This document shows, piece by piece, positions 6,535 to 12,696 of a DNA stretch of 12,696 bases. Within the stretch, counting starts at the first letter, position 1. Each line of letters begins with the position of its first letter. A model generated the notes under the pieces. That model was not told the DNA's origin and made no database searches. It saw only the letters and a program-made list of their open reading frames with translations. Source of the stretch: CAZKTF01 sp964555565 (lineage in GTDB: Bacteria > Planctomycetota > JAJSAM01 > JAKLKS01); NCBI GenBank assembly GCA_964555565.1, contig CAZKTF010000097.1, positions 1-12,696 of the forward strand, in the 5' to 3' direction. The translations under genes were made by a program, and so were the position numbers.

Positions 6535-8229
6535 TCACCGCGGGACAGGAGCGAACCCCATCTTCCGGTACTCCCGCACGTCCAGGAAGTCGGGGGGGGA
6601 GTCGGAGCGGGAGGCCTCCTGCACCCGCTTCGCCCCGGCGGCGAAGGCCTCCTCCGCGGGCGAGCGTCCGCAGAGCGTCGTCTCCAGGGCCAGGATCGCG
6701 GGGTCGTCCTCCCAGGCCCGCACCCCCACCAGGGCGTGGTTCTTGAGCAGGATGATGACGGGGCGCATCCCCGTGGCCTCCAGCGCCGCCGCGAACACGA
6801 GCACGCTCTCGATACAGTTCCCCGAGCGGTCCTTCAGGACCTCGCCCGGGTACTTGATCCGCTGGGCCCGGGCGTCCATGGAGACCGGGGCGTTCACGTA
6901 GGAGTACCCGGGGGCGGCGAGCGCGTCGTAGATCGCCGCGACCTGGCGGCGGACGGTCTCCGCGCGGGAGAGCCCGCCGACGTCCTGGTACCCGACCATC
7001 GCCTTGAAGGAGGACCTCTCCGCGGCCTGCTTGAGGAGGGCGTCCACGCGCCGCTCCCGGTCGTGGGGGGTCACGAAGGCCAGGATGCAGGGGGCCCAGG
7101 AGCGCCCGTGCGCGTCGCGCCAGAAGAAGTCGTTGCGGCCGAGCAGCGTGACCCGATCGGTGCCCTCGTAGAGGACCTTCTCGCGCCCGAGGAGCGTCTT
7201 CTGGCCCGGGTCGGTGATCCTGAGGCGCAGCGCCGCCGGGCGCTGCTCCTGGAGGTCGTAGATCGCGTCGGAGAACACGGGGGAGAGCGAGACGAAGGAG
7301 GTCTGCCCCGCCGCGACCGTGACCGTGCGCGCCGCGGGCTGGCTGAAGTCCGGGAGGTCCAGGCTCACGCGCACCGTGGCCGCGTCCTTCCCCTTCGAGT
7401 TGTTGAGGATGAGGAGGAGCAGCTCCGGCGTCTTCCCCTTGCGCCCCGCGAACTCGTAGTCCTTCCCGAGGAGGTGGCAGACGTAGGACGGGAGCTTCCC
7501 GCCCTCGAAGAGGTAGTACTGGCGGTGGACCTCCAGGCCCGAGGGGCCGGTCCAGATCCGCACCGTGTCCACCGCGGACCGGAACTCCGGGGAGGGGAGC
7601 GCGTCGCCGGAGCCCGCCGGGACGACCGGCGCGGGGGGCGGCGCCTCCCCGCGGCGCCCGGCGGCGGGCTCCCCGACGCGGAAGGAGAGGACGAGGCGCT
7701 CCATCTCCGCGAGGTCCGCGGGCTTGACGGAGGCGGCGGGGGCCTCGGCCAGCGCCAGGTGCAGGCGGCCCCCGGCGGCGGCCAGGGCCGCGCGCCCCAC
7801 CCGCGTGGCGCCGTCCCCCTTCGCCGGCGCCACCTCGAACTCCACCAGCACGCCGCGGGAGGCCCCGAAGGTCTCGGCCCGGGCGATCCCGGGAAGCAGC
7901 CGTTCCCCCTTCTCCTCGTAGCGGCCCGCGATGAGGTAGGCCGCCGTGCGCGCCGCCTCGCGGGGGTTCTCGGCGGGGTCCACGGGCGCGTTGCCGAACA
8001 CCACCAGCCACGCCGTGCAGTCCCCGCGCACGAGCCGCACCGCGGCGCGTCCGAGCTTCCCGCCGACGGGTTCCTTCGGGGAGGTGGTCACGTCCCAGGC
8101 CTCGCCGGGGTCGATCGCGATCCCGTACTCCTCGTCGCGGTAGGTCCCGGCGGCCGCCGGGCCCGGCGCCAGCAGCCCCGCCCCGAGCGCCGCGGCGAGA
8201 ACGAGCGCCGCGGCCCTTCTCCCCCGCAT
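6535..8229 (-). CDS. Exported protein with C-terminal transglutaminase-like domain
   Basis: 564 residues with an N-terminal signal peptide (MRGRRAAALVLAAALGAGLL, probable cut after AAAG). Residues about 28-185 look like a PsbP/DUF1795-type sandwich (TYRDEEYGIAIDPGEAWDV). A Pro/Ala linker near 190-210 leads to a beta-rich middle section. Residues about 370-540 carry a transglutaminase/cysteine-peptidase-like core: YPGEVLKDRSGNCIESVLVF with Cys472, then LLKNHALVGV with His498, and ALETTLCG, where Glu516 may supply the third residue. The C-H pair and spacing support the superfamily, but the usual WxPxD acid is not seen, so catalysis is uncertain. A tail of about 25 residues (FLDVREYRKMGFAPVPR) ends it. 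It probably acts in the periplasm or at the surface. Between two exported-protein genes, with 107 and 122 base gaps, so co-transcription is possible. No strong ribosome site precedes ATG 8229, which is chosen for the signal peptide. Confidence 0.75.
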   Translation of the reverse strand: MRGRRAAALVLAAALGAGLLAPGPAAAGTYRDEEYGIAIDPGEAWDVTTSPKEPVGGKLGRAAVRLVRGDCTAWLVVFGNAPVDPAENPREAARTAAYLIAGRYEEKGERLLPGIARAETFGASRGVLVEFEVAPAKGDGATRVGRAALAAAGGRLHLALAEAPAASVKPADLAEMERLVLSFRVGEPAAGRRGEAPPPAPVVPAGSGDALPSPEFRSAVDTVRIWTGPSGLEVHRQYYLFEGGKLPSYVCHLLGKDYEFAGRKGKTPELLLLILNNSKGKDAATVRVSLDLPDFSQPAARTVTVAAGQTSFVSLSPVFSDAIYDLQEQRPAALRLRITDPGQKTLLGREKVLYEGTDRVTLLGRNDFFWRDAHGRSWAPCILAFVTPHDRERRVDALLKQAAERSSFKAMVGYQDVGGLSRAETVRRQVAAIYDALAAPGYSYVNAPVSMDARAQRIKYPGEVLKDRSGNCIESVLVFAAALEATGMRPVIILLKNHALVGVRAWEDDPAILALETTLCGRSPAEEAFAAGAKRVQEASRSDSPPDFLDVREYRKMGFAPVPR

Positions 8230-8290
8230 GGGGCGGATGGTACCCGCGTGCCGCGCGGCGCCCGCCGTTCCGTTGCCGGTCCTTGCTCAG

Positions 8291-8329
8291 GGCCCAGGGC
8301 TCATGGCCCAGGGCTCATGGCCCAGGGCC
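8291..8329. repeat. 14-bp tandem repeat, 2.8 copies
   Basis: GGCCCAGGGCTCAT is repeated at 8291-8304 and 8305-8318, followed by a partial copy at 8319-8329. Each unit contains GCCC-A-GGGC, so the array can form several short hairpins. It lies just past the stop of the 9425-8337 gene and 62 bases before the next gene's start, and could act as a weak terminator or mRNA stabiliser. Confidence 0.85.
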
Positions 8330-8336
8330 GCATTTC

Positions 8337-9425
8337 TCAGTCGATGTCCTTCGGCATCCAGTCCTTCGAGGCCTCCACCGGCTTCCCGTCGGCCTCGGCG
8401 TAGGGGGCCAGGAAGTAGTTGAGCGGCTCGCCCGCCTGGGCGGGCTCGAGGACCAGGTCGCGCCCCGCGGAGAGGGTCACCCGGTTGCACGTGTGGGAGC
8501 CGAAGAAGTAGTCCATCCGCGCGGGGTTCCGGTCCGCCTCGGAGATGTCCACGGGCACCCAGGTCTTCCCGGGGACGCGGAAGTAGGCCCAGCAGTGGTA
8601 TCCGCCCAGGTTCTCCATCTTCGCCCCCTTGTCGTAGGGGAGGTAGAGGCCGATCTCGAAGTAGCACGGGATCTTCTCGGCGCGGCAGAGGGAGATGAAC
8701 AGGGCGTGGAAGTCGGTGCAGTTCCCCTTCCCGACGTCGCAGGCGTAGGCGGTGTCGCCGCGGCCCCACCCCTTGCCCGACTTGTCGTAGGTCATCTTCT
8801 GGGAGACGAAGTCGTAGATCGCCCGCGCCTTCTCGAGCGTGGTCTTTCTCCCCGCCGTCACGTCGGCGGCCATCTTCCGGATCCGGTCGTCCACCACCCC
8901 GAGCCTGTCCGGCTGCACGAGCGCGGAGAGGTCCGCGGACTCCTTCCCGTCCGACCTCACCGCCTCCAGGTCGGTGACGGTCTCCCTGCGCGTGCAGGTG
9001 AAGGAGACGGTGGCCTCGAAGGGCCCCTTCGGGTCCTCGACCTCGAAGTAGGCGATCCGGTTCCCGAACATCTTCTCCGTGTGGAGGGTCGGCTTCACGG
9101 CGCCGTCGAACTTGAGGTCCACGATGGTCTGGAGCGCGCCGTCCTGGGGCACCGGGACCCAGACCCTGAGTTTCTTCGTCCCCTCGGGGACCTGCTTGAC
9201 CTTCGCCACGTAGGAGACCGAGAAGGTCCGCGCGTCCCCCTTCTTCAGGAAGGCGGGGTCGGGCCGCAGCGCGGCGGCCGCCGGGGTGTCCTTCGCGCCG
9301 TCGGGCTTCGCGGCGGGGGCCGCGGCGCCCGCACCCCCCTCCATGCCCCGCGCGTCCGGGGACGGCAGGGCGGCCAGCGCGGCGGCGAGGGCCAGGAGGG
9401 CGCGGCCGGGGGTCTTCATGGTCAT
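8337..9425 (-). CDS. Exported transglutaminase-like superfamily protein
   Basis: 362 residues. MTMKTPGRALLALAAALAALPSPDARG is a signal peptide, followed by an Ala/Gly/Pro linker to about residue 55. Residues about 65-160 form a beta-rich N-terminal domain (FSVSYVAKVKQVPEGTKKLRVWVPVP) common in front of bacterial transglutaminase domains. The core has the full triad: KGNCTDFHALF (Cys236), NLGGYHCWAYF (His277) and WVPVDISEAD (Asp293). KARAIYDFVSQKMTYDKS is the usual lead-in helix. Expected activity is amide-bond chemistry (peptidase or cross-linking) outside the cytoplasm; the partner is not known. ATG 9425 is preceded by GGAG six bases away; ATG 9419 is in frame but worse spaced. First of three minus-strand exported-protein genes, divergent from the sigma-like gene. 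Confidence 0.88.
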   Translation of the reverse strand: MTMKTPGRALLALAAALAALPSPDARGMEGGAGAAAPAAKPDGAKDTPAAAALRPDPAFLKKGDARTFSVSYVAKVKQVPEGTKKLRVWVPVPQDGALQTIVDLKFDGAVKPTLHTEKMFGNRIAYFEVEDPKGPFEATVSFTCTRRETVTDLEAVRSDGKESADLSALVQPDRLGVVDDRIRKMAADVTAGRKTTLEKARAIYDFVSQKMTYDKSGKGWGRGDTAYACDVGKGNCTDFHALFISLCRAEKIPCYFEIGLYLPYDKGAKMENLGGYHCWAYFRVPGKTWVPVDISEADRNPARMDYFFGSHTCNRVTLSAGRDLVLEPAQAGEPLNYFLAPYAEADGKPVEASKDWMPKDID

Positions 9426-9436
9426 CAGGATCTCCT

Positions 9437-9466
9437 ATGTCAGATAGTCATTGTTTCTATCACCCC
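9437..9466 (-). promoter_or_regulatory. AT-rich island, probable promoter zone of the 9425 gene
   Basis: Within this very GC-rich sequence, 9437-9466 is conspicuously AT-rich and lies directly before the ribosome site of the minus-strand gene. On that strand it contains TGATAG and TATCTG in a -35/-10-like setting, but no pair fits consensus well. The placement supports a promoter; the exact elements are not resolved. Confidence 0.3.
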
Positions 9467-9569
9467 CCGTCCCCCGTGGCAAGCATTCGGGGCCGGGGGG
9501 AAGGGCGGCCCATCCGGCGGTCCGTCCCCGGGCGCCTCCCCCCCGACGCGACGCGCATCCCCTGCTACG

Positions 9570-10253
9570 ATGTCCTCGTCGCTGTTTCGAAACAGCGCCT
9601 TCGGCCCCCGAGGGAGACGGGGACCGGGCAGAAGTGGGGAACCCTCCGTGGTCACCTGGAGGCGGAGTCCGCAGATCCCTCCGGAGGCGGGCGGCCTCGT
9701 GGCCGGCCTCCGGGCGGCGCAAGGGGGAGACGAGGGGCCGCTCCGGGCATGGTTCAAGGTCGGATACCCGGCCCTCGTCGCGGCCATCGAACGCTGCGGC
9801 TGCGGCACGGAAGTGGCTGACGCCGTTGCCACGACAGCCGTTGACCGCGCGCTCCGGTTCGTGCGTGCGGGCGGGGAGGTCCGCGATGAGCTCCCGTGGC
9901 TCGCGCGCGGGATCAGGAACGCCTGGCACGACGACGGGCGTCGCGCGGACGCGGACGAGAGACGGAAGGACGGCCTCGCGGCAACCGCACCATGGTGGGT
10001 CGAGGATCCCGGGATGGAACGTGATGTGCGGGGGGGGGATCCGACGGAAAGGCTCGGACGGATCTGCGAGCTCATCCTGCTGCTCCCCTCCCCCTACCGC
10101 GAGGCCCTGTGCTGGCGGTACGTCGAGCGGCTCCCCGCCCCGGCAGTCCGCGCGATCCTCCGCGTGTGGCGGCACACCGGGGAGAGCGGGGCCCGCCACA
10201 CCCTCCGCAGGGGCCGCGGTGGAGGCTGGGGACGTCCGCAAGTTGTCAATTAA
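9570..10253 (+). CDS. ECF-type RNA polymerase sigma factor-like protein with degenerate C-terminus
   Basis: 227 residues from ATG 9570. The part LVAGLRAAQGGDEGPLRAWF and then AVDRALRFVRAGGEVRDELPWLARGIRNAWHDDGRR fits sigma region 2 of ECF factors, which directs promoter melting; LILLLPSPYREALCWRYVERLPAPAVRAIL fits the first part of region 4. The recognition helix and tail are not normal: the frame goes on as VWRHTGESGARHTLRRGRGGGWG and ends in a 22-bp repeat that supplies the last residues and, just past it, the stop. The protein may therefore have lost -35 recognition, or may be a relic. No anti-sigma gene is adjacent. GTG 9648 is an alternative start giving 201 residues, closer to the ECF norm, which would leave the palindrome at 9580 in the leader. 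Sigma assignment is moderately sure; function is doubtful. Confidence 0.6.
   Translation: MSSSLFRNSAFGPRGRRGPGRSGEPSVVTWRRSPQIPPEAGGLVAGLRAAQGGDEGPLRAWFKVGYPALVAAIERCGCGTEVADAVATTAVDRALRFVRAGGEVRDELPWLARGIRNAWHDDGRRADADERRKDGLAATAPWWVEDPGMERDVRGGDPTERLGRICELILLLPSPYREALCWRYVERLPAPAVRAILRVWRHTGESGARHTLRRGRGGGWGRPQVVN
9580..9597. promoter_or_regulatory. 18-bp perfect palindrome at the 5' end of the sigma-like gene
   Basis: CGCTGTTTCGAAACAGCG is perfectly self-complementary, with an AT-rich core unlike its surroundings. It begins ten bases after ATG 9570 and nine bases after TGCTACGAT (9563-9571), which could serve as an extended -10. If that promoter is real, the palindrome covers the transcription start, the place for a dimeric repressor site. 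Confidence 0.45.
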
Positions 10254-10379
10254 CTCCGCCCGCGACGGCCCGGTCCACCGCGACGGCCCGGCACCGCACC
10301 ACCCCCGGCGTCTCGGACCTGGCGACACCGACCGGTTGGCGTGGGACCCCACGCAACTTGACAACTTGCGGACGTCCCC
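10228..10379. repeat. REP-like inverted pair A (two 22-bp copies facing each other)
   Basis: The 22-base sequence GGGGACGTCCGCAAGTTGTC plus AA lies at 10228-10249; its exact reverse complement lies at 10358-10379. The 108 bases between contain a short tandem repeat (CGCGACGGCCCGG at 10261 and 10279) and no recognisable gene. The left copy overlaps the end of the sigma-like gene. Paired REP-type sequences like this (REPIN or MITE-like) are usually moved by a transposase acting in trans. Confidence 0.8.
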
Positions 10380-10475
10380 TGTCACTCTCGCCGGAATGGT
10401 GGTATTCGGCAGAGCCAGGCGCCACGGCATCCTGATCGCCTCCCTCCTCCGCCCCCGGGAGGACGGGGGGAATTA

Positions 10476-11234
10476 CTACTTCGGCGGCCCCTCGATCAAC
10501 TTGCCGGCCTTGTCGAAGGCGCCGAAGAAGGGCGAGCCGTCAGGGTTCAGGTCCAGAGTTGCGCGGATCTTCCCTTCGCCGTCCGCGAGCGCGAGCCCCG
10601 GTCGCCCGTCGGGGCCAGCGGACAAGGTCGCACGCTGCCTCCCCTCCTTGTCCTTGAGCGTGAGTGCCGGACATCCCTCTGGCGTCACAACCAGATGCGT
10701 GCGCGACCTCCCGTCCCTGTCACTCAGGGTCATGCCGGCTGTTCCGTCAGGCCAGACGGAGAAGATCGCCTGTGGCTTCCCGTTCTCAGCCAAGAGCGCG
10801 AGCCCCTGTGATCCGTCGGGGAGTTCGGCCAACTTCGTGCGCTGTCTCCCGTCCTTGTCACTGAGCAGGAGGCACGGTGCCCCATCGGGGCCTTCGCCCA
10901 GCACCACCCGCTTCTTCCCGGCCATATCGAACAGTTGGAGGCTCGGCGACCCATCCGATGCGAACACGGAGAGGATCGCTCGCGCCTTCCCCTCCTTGTC
11001 GAAGAGCCCCAGCCCCGCGGTCCCGTCGGGGAGTGTGCCGAACTTCCCCTGCAACTTCCCCTTGACGTCCACGACCTCGAACTGCTCGGCCCGGATCACC
11101 TTCGGGGCCGGGGCCGCCTGCCCCATCGCCACTACCGCGGCGCCGAGGACGAGGAGGACGCACCCCGCCCCCCTCAGGAGCCTGTTCTGCTTCTCTACTC
11201 TCTCCAGCCGCGCCGACAGTTCGTCGATGGTCAT
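10476..11234 (-). CDS. Membrane-anchored protein of eight 23-residue beta repeats, function unknown
   Basis: 252 residues. MTIDELSARLERVEKQNRLLRG is a short coiled-coil-like helix, followed by one membrane segment (AGCVLLVLGAAVVAMG); the rest is probably outside the cytoplasm. From about residue 45 the sequence is a tandem of eight repeats of about 23 residues with consensus x-D-K-x-G-K-x-R-A-x-L-x-x-x-P-D-G-x-P-G-L-x-L, for example KDKEGRQRATLSAGPDGRPGLAL. The alternating hydrophobic pattern with DG turns suggests a regular beta solenoid or similar stacked-sheet fold. There are no catalytic motifs. ATG 11234 has GGGAGG about eight bases before it; a longer frame to 11312 reads through a 22-bp repeat and is rejected. 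It stands alone between two REP-like pairs. I do not recognise a characterised family. Confidence 0.78.
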   Translation of the reverse strand: MTIDELSARLERVEKQNRLLRGAGCVLLVLGAAVVAMGQAAPAPKVIRAEQFEVVDVKGKLQGKFGTLPDGTAGLGLFDKEGKARAILSVFASDGSPSLQLFDMAGKKRVVLGEGPDGAPCLLLSDKDGRQRTKLAELPDGSQGLALLAENGKPQAIFSVWPDGTAGMTLSDRDGRSRTHLVVTPEGCPALTLKDKEGRQRATLSAGPDGRPGLALADGEGKIRATLDLNPDGSPFFGAFDKAGKLIEGPPK

Positions 11235-11298
11235 GGCCTGTTCCTCCCGGGGGCATCCCAGCCCTTGAAGGTGGATCATGCCACCTGAAGGGCAGATA

Positions 11299-11676
11299 GG
11301 GGACGTCCGCAAGTTGTCAACTCGCGTGGCCGCTCACGACCACCGGTCCGGGACGCATGAGGTCGGAGGGTCGAGTAGGCGCCGCGGGGCTTCGCGCGAT
11401 TCCGATGGCATCACCGAGGACTGCGCGAGGGCGAGGAGAATCGCCCGGCGGCGCACTCCCGTTGCCCCCGCCACGGTGACCTGGGTCTCGCCGAGCCGTT
11501 CGACAGCCGGCCATGCCACGGCCTCCCGCGGGCGGCAGTCCACGTGAGCCCGTCGCTCCCGCCCCGGATCGAAGCCGTCGGCCCCATCAGGCGGCGGACC
11601 TCGGTGACCAGCACGCGGGGGGTCACCGTCACGAGCCGCTGCGAGCGGGCCTACTTGACAACTTGCGGACGTCCCC
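11299..11676. mobile_element. REP-like inverted pair B enclosing a transposase relic
   Basis: The same 22-base sequence as in pair A lies at 11299-11320 and, inverted and identical, at 11655-11676, enclosing 334 bases. The enclosed part codes on the minus strand for a broken transposase-like segment. The layout, inverted REP copies around a transposase gene, is that of a REP-associated tyrosine transposase locus, here mostly deleted. This pair and the relic account for most of the 469-base stretch between the repeat protein and mutS. Confidence 0.7.
11411..11650 (-). pseudogene. Possible relic of a REP-associated tyrosine transposase (C-terminal part)
   Basis: On the minus strand one frame reads LVTVTPRVLVTEVRRLMG and then loses sense near 11565; the neighbouring frame continues with REAVAWPAVERLGETQVTVA and GVRRRAILLALAQ down to 11411. 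Joined, these resemble the C-terminal DnaA-C-like/helix-turn-helix part that follows the Y1 catalytic domain in many REP-associated transposases. The catalytic HUH motif and N-terminal two-thirds are absent. Recognition is from memory of the family pattern; the frameshift, the lack of a start and the flanking inverted repeats support decay. Confidence 0.45.
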
Positions 11677-11693
11677 TGTCTCCCCGCTACACT
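11663..11693 (+). promoter_or_regulatory. Candidate mutS promoter overlapping a REP copy
   Basis: TACACT at 11688-11693 lies ten bases before ATG 11704, like the box before the DUF1704 gene. The best -35-like hexamer at a usable distance is TTGCGG (11663-11668, 19-base spacer), which is inside the right-hand 22-bp repeat; TTGACA at 11655 is too far (27 bases). GGAG directly before the ATG is too close for a ribosome site, so a leaderless mRNA is likely. Confidence 0.35.
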
Positions 11694-11703
11694 CCGCCGG
11701 AGC

Positions 11704-12696
11704 ATGGCGAAGGCCGCCTCCCCGCACGAGACGCCGGTGATGCAGCAGTACGCCCGCGCGAAGAGGGCGCACCCGGACTGCCTGGTGTTCTTCCGGCTGG
11801 GGGACTTCTACGAGCTGTTCTACGAGGACGCCGCGGAGGCCTCGCGGCTTCTGGGGCTCACGCTCACGGCGCGCACGAAGGACCCTCCCATCCCCATGGC
11901 CGGGGTCCCGGCGCGCGCCGTGGACGGCTACCTCCGCCGCCTGCTGCGCCTGGGGAAGCGGGTGGCGGTGTGCGAGCAGATGGAGGACCCGGCCACGGCG
12001 GAGGGCCTCGTGGACCGCGAGGTCGTGCGCGTGGTCACGCCGGGGACCCTCACCGACGACGCCATCCTCGAGGCGGGCGAGAACAACTACCTCGCCGCCG
12101 TGGCGCCGGGCCGCGGCGGGGTCGTCGGGCTCGCCTGGGCGGACCTCTCCACCGGGGAGTTCCTCGTGGAGGACCTCCCCGCGGCGCGGCTCTCCGACGC
12201 GCTGGCCCGGGTGGATCCGGCGGAGTGCCTCGTCCCCGACGCGGCGGCGCGCGGGGACGCCGAGGCGGCGGCCGCCTTCCGCCGCACCGTGCAGGAGGCG
12301 GTCCGGGGGGCGGTCACCCCGGTGCCGGACTGGGCCTTCGAGCCCGCCTCGGCGGGGCAGGCCCTGCGCGAGCACTTCGGGGTCGCGGACCTCGCGGGCT
12401 TCGGCGTGGAGGGGGACGGGCCCCGCATCGGGGCCGCGGGGGCGGTCCTCCAGTACCTCCGCGACACGCAGAAGACGGGCCTGGCGCATCTCCGGCGCCT
12501 CGCGCCGCACCGCGAGGAGGACCGGCTCGTCCTCGACCGCGTGACGCTCCGCTCCCTCGAGGTGGTCCAGAACCTCCGCGACGGGGGGCGCGAGGGCACG
12601 CTGCTGGCGGTCGTGGACCGCACGGTGACCCCGCTCGGGGCGCGGCGGCTCCGCTCCTGGCTCGTGGCCCCCCTCCGCGACCCCGGGGAGATCGGC
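11704..12696 (+). CDS. mutS: DNA mismatch repair ATPase MutS, 3' end missing
   Basis: MutS binds mismatches as a dimer and starts methyl-independent or directed repair with MutL. The 331 residues present cover the N-terminal half. Domain I begins TPVMQQYARAKRAHPDCLVF and has the mismatch-reading Phe-X-Glu motif in GDFYELFYEDA, followed by GLTLTARTKDPPIPMAGVP and the CEQMEDP block. VREVVRVVTPGTLTDD-like sequence (REVVRVVTPGTLTDDAILE) leads to domain II (NNYLAAVAPGRGGVVGLAWADLSTGEF). Domain III begins near residue 255 (AVLQYLRDTQKTGL) with LDRVTLRSLEVVQNLRDG and TPLGARRLRSWLVAPL. The clamp and Walker ATPase lie past the edge. The start is the first ATG of the conserved N-terminus. It is intact as far as visible. 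It follows REP pair B by 27 bases. Confidence 0.97.
   Translation, partial: MAKAASPHETPVMQQYARAKRAHPDCLVFFRLGDFYELFYEDAAEASRLLGLTLTARTKDPPIPMAGVPARAVDGYLRRLLRLGKRVAVCEQMEDPATAEGLVDREVVRVVTPGTLTDDAILEAGENNYLAAVAPGRGGVVGLAWADLSTGEFLVEDLPAARLSDALARVDPAECLVPDAAARGDAEAAAAFRRTVQEAVRGAVTPVPDWAFEPASAGQALREHFGVADLAGFGVEGDGPRIGAAGAVLQYLRDTQKTGLAHLRRLAPHREEDRLVLDRVTLRSLEVVQNLRDGGREGTLLAVVDRTVTPLGARRLRSWLVAPLRDPGEIG

Noticed and set aside
5375..8011. 878-residue version of the phosphatase-cytochrome gene
   Set aside because: The added N-terminus runs antisense-frame through the transglutaminase-like gene; a ribosome site and signal peptide place the start at 6412.
6415..8403. 662-residue plus-strand open frame
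   Set aside because: It lies opposite a gene with signal peptide and domain motifs; composition is that of a complementary-frame shadow.
10228..11676. CRISPR array from the repeated 22-mers
   Set aside because: Copies alternate in orientation, are irregularly spaced (108 to 919 bases) and have genes between them; no cas genes are present.

Overview
The window is a very GC-rich chromosomal segment. It most likely comes from a Planctomycetota or similar Gram-negative genome. This rests mainly on a lipoprotein that joins a Cys-X5-Arg phosphatase domain to a cytochrome c'-like CxxCH tail, an architecture I associate with planctomycetes. Two transglutaminase-like secreted proteins, a bacterial DUF1704 metallopeptidase and many REP-like palindromes fit that picture. 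The assignment is an inference; there is no rRNA gene or other phylogenetic marker beyond partial mutS.

Left part (1-3625, minus strand) is a nitrogen-control cluster in the order glnB (PII), glnA (type I glutamine synthetase), glnD (PII uridylyltransferase, cut by the left edge). The PII protein is abnormal: its T-loop is shortened and has no tyrosine, and its nucleotide-binding B-loop is filled with a low-complexity, tandemly duplicated insert. glnD carries three in-frame GGGGAC-type palindromes in a linker, and the glnD-glnA spacer holds palindromes that keep their stems by compensatory change.

Middle part (3857-9425): a plus-strand DUF1704 (MATCAP-like) peptidase gene with a -10-like box about ten bases from its ATG converges on a minus-strand run of three exported-protein genes: a transglutaminase-like protein (9425-8337), a second, larger one (8229-6535), and the phosphatase-cytochrome lipoprotein (6412-5375).

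Right part (9426-11703) is an accessory, repeat-rich zone. A degenerate ECF-type sigma factor has an 18-bp palindrome at its 5' end, and its 3' end runs into a 22-bp repeat. Four copies of that repeat form two inverted pairs (10228-10379 and 11299-11676). The second pair encloses what looks like the decayed C-terminal part of a REP-associated tyrosine transposase. Between the pairs lies a membrane-anchored protein of eight 23-residue repeats. mutS starts right after the last repeat copy (11704) and runs off the right edge.

The most unusual signals are the PII protein that lacks the uridylylation site although glnD is its neighbour, and the several places where REP-like elements have entered coding sequence or gene ends.
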